Assembly: GCA_003210155.1 (NCBI GenBank)
Contig: QCNC01000002.1
Coordinates: 123,945 to 187,944, forward strand
Direction of reading: 5' to 3'
From: Prochlorococcus sp. AG-424-E18
GTDB taxonomy: Bacteria; Cyanobacteriota; Cyanobacteriia; PCC-6307; Cyanobiaceae
Length of the DNA: 64,000 bases
Under the pieces are notes generated by a model that did no database searches, was not told the origin of the DNA, and saw nothing but the letters and a program-made list of their open reading frames with translations. The translations under genes and the position numbers were made by a program. Shown in pieces: positions 55,628-64,000 of the stretch; position 1 is the stretch's first letter; every line of letters starts with the position of its first letter.

Positions 55628-56071
55628 TTATCTTTTACTTTTTATCTTGTAGATAAAGAAAACAATACTGCCGCAAATCAAAGCTAATAAAATACCTACA
55701 CAAGATGAACCTAAGAGTAATTTTAAGGAAAAGATTCTACCTTGTTTCCATAAGTCATCAATAACTAAACTTTTTTCAAGAATTTTATTAGAAGGATTAT
55801 TTAAAAAAATCGAACCAACTTTATAGTTAAAATAATAAAGTGGAATATAAGTAAAAGGGTTGCTGATCCAGGTACCAATTGCAGCTAGAATAATATTTCC
55901 CTTAGCTATTTTCGCAAAAAATACTCCTATTAAAGTCTGAAACCCAAAAAATGGAAAGCAACCACTAAATACCCCTATAGCTAAACCTTTAGCATTAAAG
56001 AAAGGACTTCCATTCTGACTCCTAAATAATGATAGAATTTTCTTATAGGTAATATCTCTTTTAAATCTCAT
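55628..56071 (-). CDS. DUF2062 membrane protein
   Basis: PFFNAKGLAIGVFSGCFPFFGFQT...GTWISNPFTYIPLYYFNYKVG. Confidence 0.85.
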   Translation of the reverse strand: MRFKRDITYKKILSLFRSQNGSPFFNAKGLAIGVFSGCFPFFGFQTLIGVFFAKIAKGNIILAAIGTWISNPFTYIPLYYFNYKVGSIFLNNPSNKILEKSLVIDDLWKQGRIFSLKLLLGSSCVGILLALICGSIVFFIYKIKSKR

Positions 56072-56137
56072 TCAGAAAGAAAATTTCAAAATTAAATTCT
56101 TGATAATCTTACTTAATTATCCATAACAAAGCGAGAG

Positions 56138-57520
56138 ATGGATTCGATAGTTACTACAGAAGATACGATAGCCGCAATTGCTTCAGCTATAAGTATTGGG
56201 AAGGGAGGAGTTGCGATAATAAGAGTATCAGGGAAAGACGCAATAAATTCTTGCAAAAAGATTGTTCATACTAAATCTAAATATGCATGGGAATCACATA
56301 GGGTTTTTCGTGGTTTTATTCAGGAAAATAAACAAAATAAATTTATAGATGAGGTTTTAATTTTAGTGATGAAATCCCCAAATAGCTTCACAGGAGAGGA
56401 TGTAGTTGAACTTCATTGCCATGGCGGAATTATCATAGTAAATAAAGTTTTAGAGATATTATTATCTGGTAATTCTAGAGTTAGACTTGCAAACCCAGGA
56501 GAATTTAGTCAAAGAGCTTTTCTTAATGGGAAAATAGACCTTACTCAAGCCGAGTCGATTAATCAATTAATTAATGCAAGCAATAACAGATCAGCAGAGT
56601 TAGCCTTTAGCGGGGTTCAAGGAGAAATAAAGAAAAAAATTGATGATATTAAAAATGACCTTATAAATCAACTTTGCGAAATAGAAGCGAGAGTTGATTT
56701 TGAAGAAGACTTCACAGATTTTGATTACACCAAATATCTAAAAAACATTAAAAAAGTCAAAGAAAAAATAGAATTACTAATAGAAAATGCAAAAAGAAAT
56801 TCATATATTCACAATGGAATATCCATTGCGCTTATAGGTAAAACAAATGTTGGCAAAAGCTCTTTATTAAATTTGCTTGCAAAAAAAGAGAAAGCAATCG
56901 TAACTAATATTCCTGGAACAACTAGAGATGTTATTGAAGTTAATTTAACTATTAATGATATTCCAATGAAAATAATTGATACTGCTGGCATAAGAGAAAC
57001 TCATGAACAAATTGAAAGTATTGGAATTAAAAAAAGTTTTGGGAAAATAAAAGAGTCAGATTTTATAATTTATATTTATAGTCTTGAAGAAGGATTTAAT
57101 GAAGAAGACAAAAAAATAATACAAGAAATTCCCAAAGAAAAATTAATTACTATTTTGGGCAATAAAAAAGATTTAATTGATTGCAAAAATATTAATTCAA
57201 ATGAAGTAAAAAACACAATTCTTATGAGTATTAAGAATAATGATGGTGAAAGATTATTAATAGACACAATTATAAAAAAATGCGGATTAAAACAAGTAGA
57301 AAATATCAATATATTTTTAAACGAAAGACATCTAACAAATTTGTCTGCTTGCTTATCTAATTTAAATGATACTGATGAAATAATTGAAAATAAATTGCCA
57401 TTTGATTTGTTATCAATTGAGTTGAGAGATGGAATTCAAAACTTATCTAAAATAACTGGTCAAGAATTAACAGAGCAACTTCTAGATAATATTTTTTCTA
57501 AGTTTTGTATTGGTAAATAA
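56138..57520 (+). CDS. mnmE: tRNA modification GTPase MnmE
   Basis: ETIAAIAS-type N-terminus, [23 protein letters not shown]-terminal FCIGK. Confidence 0.97.
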   Translation: MDSIVTTEDTIAAIASAISIGKGGVAIIRVSGKDAINSCKKIVHTKSKYAWESHRVFRGFIQENKQNKFIDEVLILVMKSPNSFTGEDVVELHCHGGIIIVNKVLEILLSGNSRVRLANPGEFSQRAFLNGKIDLTQAESINQLINASNNRSAELAFSGVQGEIKKKIDDIKNDLINQLCEIEARVDFEEDFTDFDYTKYLKNIKKVKEKIELLIENAKRNSYIHNGISIALIGKTNVGKSSLLNLLAKKEKAIVTNIPGTTRDVIEVNLTINDIPMKIIDTAGIRETHEQIESIGIKKSFGKIKESDFIIYIYSLEEGFNEEDKKIIQEIPKEKLITILGNKKDLIDCKNINSNEVKNTILMSIKNNDGERLLIDTIIKKCGLKQVENINIFLNERHLTNLSACLSNLNDTDEIIENKLPFDLLSIELRDGIQNLSKITGQELTEQLLDNIFSKFCIGK

Positions 57521-57602
57521 ATTTGAGTTAAATTACATAGTGATATATAGTTGATTCTCTAACTTCAGTTTAATTTTTATTAATTAATTATTTCTTAGTT
57601 TA

Positions 57603-58469
57603 GTGGATTTAAATACTCCAATAATAAGTAAAATCATTGATAATTGGATCAATGAAGATATAGGTAGGGGAGATCTTACAAGTTCCTCTATTACAGAAGA
57701 GAATGGTAATGCATATTGGATTGCAAAAGAAGAGGGTATATTCTGCGGGGTTGAAATTATAAAAGAAATTTTTAGAAAAATTGATTTAAAAATCAGTCCA
57801 AAATTTAATATTTCTGATGGAGATAAATTTGTTAAAGATCAAAAACTCTTAGAAATATATGGGCCTTCAAAAAGTTTACTCGCTAGTGAAAGGATCAGCT
57901 TAAATATAGCAATGCATTTATCTGGAATATCAACATATACAAAGAATCTTACAGATAAATTAGAAGGCACAAATATAAAATTAGCAGATACTAGGAAAAC
58001 GACTCCTGGCTTAAGAATATTTGAAAAATATGCATTCAAATGCGGAGGTGGGGTGAACCATAGAATGGGATTATACGATGCTGCTATGATTAAAGAAAAT
58101 CATATTGCATGGACAGATAATCTTAAGAATGCAGTACAAAATATTCGCCTAAATTCTCCTTTTACAACTCATATCATAATTGAAGCTGAGAATATCGACC
58201 AGGCAAAAGAAGCAGTATTAGCAGGAGCGGATAGTGTCTTATTAGATGAACTTAGTCCTGAAATAATCAAAAAAAACGTTCAAGAATTAAGAGAGTTATC
58301 AATTAATAGTCTACAAAAAGAAGTCAATAAAAATTTGATAATAGAAGTTTCTGGAATAAACCCTCAAGAAATTAGTAAATATCTAATAAAAGGTATTGAT
58401 TTGATTTCAACAAGTTCTTCAATCACCAAAAGTAATTGGATTGATTTGAGTATGCGTTATATTAATTAA
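57603..58469 (+). CDS. nadC: Nicotinate-nucleotide pyrophosphorylase (carboxylating)
   Basis: DIGRGDLTSS, DTRKTTPGLRIFEKYAFKCGGGVNHRMGLYDAAMIKENH. Confidence 0.96.
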   Translation: MDLNTPIISKIIDNWINEDIGRGDLTSSSITEENGNAYWIAKEEGIFCGVEIIKEIFRKIDLKISPKFNISDGDKFVKDQKLLEIYGPSKSLLASERISLNIAMHLSGISTYTKNLTDKLEGTNIKLADTRKTTPGLRIFEKYAFKCGGGVNHRMGLYDAAMIKENHIAWTDNLKNAVQNIRLNSPFTTHIIIEAENIDQAKEAVLAGADSVLLDELSPEIIKKNVQELRELSINSLQKEVNKNLIIEVSGINPQEISKYLIKGIDLISTSSSITKSNWIDLSMRYIN

Positions 58470-58496
58470 TCATATAGATAAATAATTGAATAATTA

Positions 58497-60311
58497 ATGC
58501 TAATCATTTTTAAAGAATTAACAAAACAATTTGAACAATCTCTTTTTGATAGTCTTGAAAAAAATGATAAAAAAGGAGAATTCGCAATTCTTAGGAACAA
58601 TTTAATTACACAATCATCAAAAGAGGAATTTGGTGATTATCAATGTAATGTTTGTTTAAGTTTATCTAAAATATATAAAAAGAACCCAAGAGATATTTCT
58701 AATGATTTTATTAACCTTTTAAATAAAAATAAAATCATAGCAAAATTATGTAAGAGTCTAGAAATAGCTGGACCTGGATTTATAAATATAAAATTAAAAG
58801 ATGAGGTTCTAATAAATGAAATTAAGTCAAACATTCAATGCAATAGGGTTGGCATACCTCTAATTAGAAAAGATTTAGATAGTGGTTTGTCCAATAAAGT
58901 TATTGTAGATTTTTCTAGCCCTAATATTGCTAAAGAAATGCATGTAGGGCATTTAAGATCAACAATAATAGGTGACTCAATATCTAGAATTTTCGAGTTA
59001 AGAGGTTATGAAGTATTAAGACTCAATCATGTTGGTGATTGGGGAACACAATTTGGCATGCTTATTACTCAGCTCAAAGATTTATATTCAAATGATCTAG
59101 AAGAAATAGGAAAGATCAAGATAAGTGATTTAGTTGAATTTTATAAAGAATCAAAAAAAAGATTTGATAACGAATACGAATTCCAAAAAAGATCTAGAGA
59201 GGAAGTAGTTAAGTTACAAAGTGGAGATATTAAGTCGATTAAAGCTTGGAAATTATTATGTGATCAATCAAGGAAAGAATTTGATGAAATCTATAAAAAT
59301 TTAAAAATAAAAATAGAAGAAAGAGGTGAATCTTTTTATAATCCCTTCTTAAAATCAGTTATTGATGATTTGAATTTAGAAAAAATATTAGTAGAAGATC
59401 AAGGAGCAAAATGTGTATTTTTAGATGGGATGACTAATAAAGAAGGCAAACCTTTACCGCTAATTGTTCAAAAAAAAGATGGAGGTTTTAATTATGCCAC
59501 CACAGATCTTGCTGCTATAAGATACAGATTCAATAAACCTCCTAATGGCGATGATGCTTCAAGAATTATTTATGTAACTGATCATGGGCAAGCAAATCAT
59601 TTTGCTGGAGTTTTTCAAGTTGCAAAAAAAGCAAAATGGATCCCAGAAAATTGTCAAGTAGACCATGTCCCTTTTGGGTTAGTTCAAGGAATTGATGGCA
59701 AAAAACTAAAGACAAGAGAAGGTGAAACAATACGCCTAAAAGATTTATTAAATGAAGCAGTTAGAAGAGCAAAAGAAGATTTATTGAAAAGATTAGAAGA
59801 TGAAGATCGTTATGAGACCGAAGAGTTTATAGCAAATACTTCAAGAATTATTGGATTAGGAGCTGTTAAGTATGCAGATTTAAGTCAAAATAGGATTACT
59901 AATTATCAATTTAGTTTTGATAAAATGCTTTCCCTTAATGGTAATACTGCTCCTTATTTGTTATATACACTTGTAAGAATTTTAGGAATTAAAAGAAAAA
60001 ATGATTTTGTTTATGAATCTAAAGATTTTCAGTACGTAAATTATGAACATAAATCTGAGTGGAAACTTATCAGAAAATTACTAAGGTTCGATGAAGTTAT
60101 AATTTCTATTGAAAAAGACTTAATGCCAAATAGATTATGCAATTATCTGTTCGAGCTATGTCAGACTTTTAATAGATTCTATGATCAAGTTCCAATCCTC
60201 AAAGAAGAAAAAAATATAAAAATCTCTAGGCTTAATTTATGTGACCTAACTGCAAAAACACTAAAATTAAGCTTAGAGCTTTTAGGAATTGAAACTTTAG
60301 AAAGAATGTAA
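58497..60311 (+). CDS. argS: Arginyl-tRNA synthetase
   Basis: [41 protein letters not shown]-type region, C-terminal [13 protein letters not shown]. Confidence 0.97.
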   Translation: MLIIFKELTKQFEQSLFDSLEKNDKKGEFAILRNNLITQSSKEEFGDYQCNVCLSLSKIYKKNPRDISNDFINLLNKNKIIAKLCKSLEIAGPGFINIKLKDEVLINEIKSNIQCNRVGIPLIRKDLDSGLSNKVIVDFSSPNIAKEMHVGHLRSTIIGDSISRIFELRGYEVLRLNHVGDWGTQFGMLITQLKDLYSNDLEEIGKIKISDLVEFYKESKKRFDNEYEFQKRSREEVVKLQSGDIKSIKAWKLLCDQSRKEFDEIYKNLKIKIEERGESFYNPFLKSVIDDLNLEKILVEDQGAKCVFLDGMTNKEGKPLPLIVQKKDGGFNYATTDLAAIRYRFNKPPNGDDASRIIYVTDHGQANHFAGVFQVAKKAKWIPENCQVDHVPFGLVQGIDGKKLKTREGETIRLKDLLNEAVRRAKEDLLKRLEDEDRYETEEFIANTSRIIGLGAVKYADLSQNRITNYQFSFDKMLSLNGNTAPYLLYTLVRILGIKRKNDFVYESKDFQYVNYEHKSEWKLIRKLLRFDEVIISIEKDLMPNRLCNYLFELCQTFNRFYDQVPILKEEKNIKISRLNLCDLTAKTLKLSLELLGIETLERM

Positions 60312-61420
60312 TGAATGATTTTGATCCATTAAATAATCTTTTCCCAAAACCAAGAGAAGAAATAATAAAAATGCAGTCTTATTCTGCACCTTTAGAAAAT
60401 AGAAGAAATTTACTCCGCTTAGACTTTAATGAAAATACTTTAGGTCCAAGTCCTAAGGTTTTAGAGGCATTACAAGCGATAAAATTAGATGAGATATCAA
60501 TTTATCCAGAATATAATTTTTTAAAAAAATTTTTATGTGATGAATATCTTGATACAAGAAAATTTGGTAATGATGAAATCGGAATTTTCAATGGAGCAGA
60601 TGCAGCAATAAATGCAATTTTCAATTGCTTTGGAGAAAAAGATCAGATATTTCTAACCACCAATCCAACTTTTGGTTACTATTCTCCTTGTGCAGAAATC
60701 CGAGGAATGAAAAAAATAAGTTGTTCTTACATTGGAGAAAATTTTCTATTCCCTATCGAAGAATTTAGAGAAAAAATAATAGAGCATAATCCAAAGTTAA
60801 TATTTATTTGCAATCCAAATAATCCAACAGGAACTGTTCTAAGCTCTCATGAAATAATTAATTTAGCCAATATCAATAACGATTCATTAATAGTTGTTGA
60901 TGAACTATATGAAAAATTTAATGGAGATAGTCTTCTTGAATCGATAGATTTTGAAAAGAATAAAAATATACTAATAATCCAATCTCTTTCAAAAACTGCA
61001 GGTCTAGCTGGTTTAAGAATAGGTTTTACTTTTGGCAATAAAAGTTTAATTCAGTACATTAATAAAGTTACAGGACCATATGATGTAAACAGCTTTGCTA
61101 TAACAGCTGCATTAGCAGCACTTAAAGACAAATCATATATTGATAATTATGTTTTAGAAGTAAAAAAGGCGAGGGAATGGATTTTAAATAAATTTAAATC
61201 AACAAAAATCAGAACTCACTTTAGTGGAGGTAATTATTTCTTAATTTGGCCAAAAAAACATCCTAAAAGCTTAATACAACAGATGAGAGAAAAAGGTATT
61301 CTTATTAGAAGTATGGAAAACAAAAAAGATATCAATAATTCTATAAGGGTTAGTATTGGAACTAAAGAACAAATGATTTTTTTCTGGGATAATTACAAGT
61401 TATTAGATTTAAAAAATTAA
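60311..61420 (+). CDS. hisC: Histidinol-phosphate aminotransferase-like
   Basis: RLDFNENTLGPSPKVLEAL, NPNNPTGTVLS, SLSKTAGLAGLRIGF; TAATG overlap with argS. Confidence 0.88.
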   Translation: MNDFDPLNNLFPKPREEIIKMQSYSAPLENRRNLLRLDFNENTLGPSPKVLEALQAIKLDEISIYPEYNFLKKFLCDEYLDTRKFGNDEIGIFNGADAAINAIFNCFGEKDQIFLTTNPTFGYYSPCAEIRGMKKISCSYIGENFLFPIEEFREKIIEHNPKLIFICNPNNPTGTVLSSHEIINLANINNDSLIVVDELYEKFNGDSLLESIDFEKNKNILIIQSLSKTAGLAGLRIGFTFGNKSLIQYINKVTGPYDVNSFAITAALAALKDKSYIDNYVLEVKKAREWILNKFKSTKIRTHFSGGNYFLIWPKKHPKSLIQQMREKGILIRSMENKKDINNSIRVSIGTKEQMIFFWDNYKLLDLKN

Positions 61421-62142
61421 TTACTGAAAATATAAATTGTATTTTGATCGATTCTTTTAGGTTTTATTTGAAAATTTTTTCCAACATATTTTACTTTAAA
61501 ATCTTTCATATTTTCGATAAATAAATCAGCATTTGAGAAATCACATTCTTTATTAATTTTTTTGCCGCGTTCAAAGTGAACAGGAATAACTACATTAGGT
61601 TTTAGAAGCTTAACTATTTTTGAGGCTTCTTTACCATTGTAAGATTTTATTCCTCCTCCAATTGAAATAAACAATATATCTGGACTAGACAAGATAATTT
61701 GACTGTTTATATCAATATCACCAGCAGCTCCTCCCATATGAACAATTTTAAGATCATTCTGCTCCCAACTCCAAACAGTTGCCATTCCAAATCTTCTTCC
61801 ATCTACTCTGTCATGTGGTACAGAAATTCCATTTAATAAAATATCCTCAAATTGATAGATTCCTGGGTCAACGAACATTAATTGATCATTAGGGTTATAT
61901 CCTTCATCTGGAAGCCTAGAACTAGCCAAAATAAAATCTACGTTGACTTCTTTTGGCTCCTTTAAATTACTTGAACAACCTATTGCTTTAAAGGGATTTA
62001 TCAGAATAGATTTATCTGCACTAGTAATTAAAAAACTACTATGTCCCAAACTTTTTATTCCTAAGTTCCTTGCCAATAATGAGGTAGGTAAAAAAGAGCT
62101 AACTAATATCAAAAATAAAAAGTTTTTAATTTGAGAAATCAT
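61417..62142 (-). CDS. Exported metallo-beta-lactamase-fold protein (UlaG-like), degenerate metal site
   Basis: Signal peptide; LGHSSFLITSADKSILINPF and VIPVHFERG match the fold; canonical HxHxDH replaced by SSRLPDEGYN. Confidence 0.75.
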   Translation of the reverse strand: MISQIKNFLFLILVSSFLPTSLLARNLGIKSLGHSSFLITSADKSILINPFKAIGCSSNLKEPKEVNVDFILASSRLPDEGYNPNDQLMFVDPGIYQFEDILLNGISVPHDRVDGRRFGMATVWSWEQNDLKIVHMGGAAGDIDINSQIILSSPDILFISIGGGIKSYNGKEASKIVKLLKPNVVIPVHFERGKKINKECDFSNADLFIENMKDFKVKYVGKNFQIKPKRIDQNTIYIFSN

Positions 62143-62161
62143 AATATTAATTTTTTTTATT

Positions 62162-62758
62162 TTACTTTTGTTCAGCCATTTTTAGAAAATTACTAATTAA
62201 TTTATGACCAAATTGCGTCAACACACTTTCAGGATGGAACTGTACCCCATGTAAATTTTTATATTCTTTATGAGAGATAGCCATAATTGTTGAGTCTTCT
62301 AAAGTCGCAGTTATGTCGAAACAAGATGGTAAAGAACTTGAATCAACTATAAGACTATGATACCTAGTAGCCACAAATGGAGTCTCGATATCTTTAAACA
62401 ATCCTTTTTGATTATGAAATATTTTGGATGTCTTACCATGCATAAGTTCTTGCCCAACTATAACCTTACCTCCAAAAGCTTGGGCCAAAGCTTGATGACC
62501 TAAACAAACTCCCAAGGTAGGAATATTTTTAGATAATTTTTTTAGAATTGGCAGACAAATTCCAGATTGATCTGGATTACCTGGACCTGGAGATAAGAGA
62601 ATTCCACCAGGATTTAGTTTGATAATTTCTTCTAAAGTAATTTCATCATTTCTTTTAACTATTAATTCTTTAGTTATTTCATGCTCAACTGAAAGTTCTC
62701 CTAAATATTGAACAAGGTTATAAGTAAAACTATCGTAATTATCAATAACAAGAAACAT
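62162..62758 (-). CDS. trpG: Anthranilate/aminodeoxychorismate synthase glutamine amidotransferase
   Basis: VIDNYDSFTYNLVQYLGE, LLSPGPGNPDQSG, GVCLGHQALAQAFGG, GVQFHPES. Confidence 0.95.
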   Translation of the reverse strand: MFLVIDNYDSFTYNLVQYLGELSVEHEITKELIVKRNDEITLEEIIKLNPGGILLSPGPGNPDQSGICLPILKKLSKNIPTLGVCLGHQALAQAFGGKVIVGQELMHGKTSKIFHNQKGLFKDIETPFVATRYHSLIVDSSSLPSCFDITATLEDSTIMAISHKEYKNLHGVQFHPESVLTQFGHKLISNFLKMAEQK

Positions 62759-62770
62759 ATTTATATGGAT

Positions 62771-63181
62771 TTAAAAAAACAACTTTATTTTAGGAACAAA
62801 GATATATACAGCAATAATAACAGAATTAATGGAAGCTAATAATACTGCTCCTGCAGAAGTATCTTTTGAAATTTTAGCCAAAATACTAAATTCTTTTTTC
62901 ACTACTAAATCAACGATTGATTCAATAGATGTGTTCAATATTTCTAATATTAAAACAGACATTATTGTTGCAATCAAAATAACATAATTACTTAGACTAA
63001 TTTTGAGAAAAAAACCAATTATTAAACTTGTAACAGCAAAAATTAATTGAATTTTAAAATTTCTTGAAGTTTTTAATACATAACTAATACCATTAAAAGC
63101 GTACTTAAAACTTATAAATACATTACTAGAAGTTTTGTATGATTCTTTTTTATTTTCTAAATAGTTTATTTTTTTTTCCAT
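62771..63181 (-). CDS. dgkA: Diacylglycerol kinase (DgkA family)
   Basis: SFKYAFNGISYVLKTSRNFKIQL, EILNTSIESIVDLV. Confidence 0.92.
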   Translation of the reverse strand: MEKKINYLENKKESYKTSSNVFISFKYAFNGISYVLKTSRNFKIQLIFAVTSLIIGFFLKISLSNYVILIATIMSVLILEILNTSIESIVDLVVKKEFSILAKISKDTSAGAVLLASINSVIIAVYIFVPKIKLFF

Positions 63182-63187
63182 TGATTT

Positions 63188-63727
63188 TTAATCTAATCGA
63201 GTAATTAAATATTCTTGGAAATTTAACATATTTTCTAAATCATGGTCATTATTATGTTCCCATCCCAAAAGATGTAAAAATCCATGACTAGCCAACCAGA
63301 TCATCTCTCTATAGATTGAATGTTTATATTCATAAGATTGCTCAAGTGCCATCTCTAATGATATAAAAATATCTCCCAACTCTAAATGATCTAAATTATT
63401 TGGAGATTCATGAGAAATAATTGGAAAAGATAAAACATCAGTTGGACCATTTTTTTGCATCCATTTCTTATTCAAAGAAGCAATTTCTTGATTAGATATT
63501 ATCTGTAAGCCTAATGAAAAAGATTTTTTTTCAAAAAAATAATTTGGTAATTCATAATCCTCTTTTTTTAATATAGTATTTGTCCAAGATAAAAAAACTT
63601 TCTCCCAAAAAATAGATTCAAAAATAAGATGAGTTTTAGTATCTTTTAACTTATTTGAAAATTGAGAGAAATCATTACATTGAAAAACCAAATCTAAATT
63701 TATTTCAGAAATAATTTTTTCTTTCAT
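63188..63727 (-). CDS. ybeY: Endoribonuclease YbeY
   Basis: [27 protein letters not shown] zinc motif. Confidence 0.95.
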   Translation of the reverse strand: MKEKIISEINLDLVFQCNDFSQFSNKLKDTKTHLIFESIFWEKVFLSWTNTILKKEDYELPNYFFEKKSFSLGLQIISNQEIASLNKKWMQKNGPTDVLSFPIISHESPNNLDHLELGDIFISLEMALEQSYEYKHSIYREMIWLASHGFLHLLGWEHNNDHDLENMLNFQEYLITRLD

Positions 63728-63733
63728 ACAATC

Positions 63734-63916
63734 TTAAACTGGAATATTGGGCTTACCTATTGTGGCCACAAGTATTAATATCCCAATTAAAACTAGAAAG
63801 GTTATTGAAAAATGAGAAATACTTTTTGAGCCTTTCCTTACCATATTTCTCATAGCAAGCTTTATAAAGCTTGGAGGTGAAACTTTTTTTTCTAAAATTT
63901 CGTTTTTATTTTCCAT
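63734..63916 (-). CDS. DUF3285-like small membrane protein
   Basis: KLAMRNMVRKGSKSISHFSITFLVLIGILILVATIGKP. Confidence 0.75.
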   Translation of the reverse strand: MENKNEILEKKVSPPSFIKLAMRNMVRKGSKSISHFSITFLVLIGILILVATIGKPNIPV

Positions 63917-63919
63917 TAG

Positions 63920-64000
63920 TTATTCAAGAGATTCATTAGAAGAAATATTCATACGTAATAATTCATGAATAAATGGTTCAAGTCCACCATCTAAAACACT
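63920..64000 (-). CDS. prfB: Peptide chain release factor 2, C-terminal end (truncated by window edge)
   Basis: Minus strand ...VLDGGLEPFIHELLRMNISSNESLE*, RF2-like C-terminus. Confidence 0.8.
   Translation of the reverse strand, partial: SVLDGGLEPFIHELLRMNISSNESLE

Overview
This 64 kb AT-rich window looks like core-genome sequence from a high-light-type Prochlorococcus. The taxon is inferred from low GC, protein signatures such as PsbO, D1, CP12, SbtA/SbtB, Ycf20 and Ycf66, and gene order; no search was run. Both strands are densely packed with housekeeping genes: dcd-thyX, glmM, ileS, crtR, pyrB, coaBC, psbO, sat, ftsH, aroC, psbA, cp12, obgE, mutS2, hemB, a SulP-sbtA-sbtB bicarbonate locus, eno, clpB2, secE-nusG-rplK-rplA-rplJ-rplL, rnhA, pyrD, murG, pgk, rluD, relA/spoT, mnmE, nadC, argS, hisC, trpG, ybeY and the end of prfB. 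There is one tRNA-Leu(UAG). I found no CRISPR array, mobile element, rRNA, prophage or defence island, and no convincing new multi-gene system. The items most worth a second look are: a heavily degraded gene resembling KDPG aldolase between ftsH and aroC; two adjacent genes (crtR and a 3-methyladenine glycosylase) whose conserved N-termini extend beyond any ATG/GTG/TTG start; a thioredoxin-reductase-like protein with both NADPH motifs degenerated; a metallo-beta-lactamase-fold protein lacking the HxHxDH metal motif; a 15-bp perfect hairpin upstream of clpB2; and an unlisted 42-aa ORF next to psbA.
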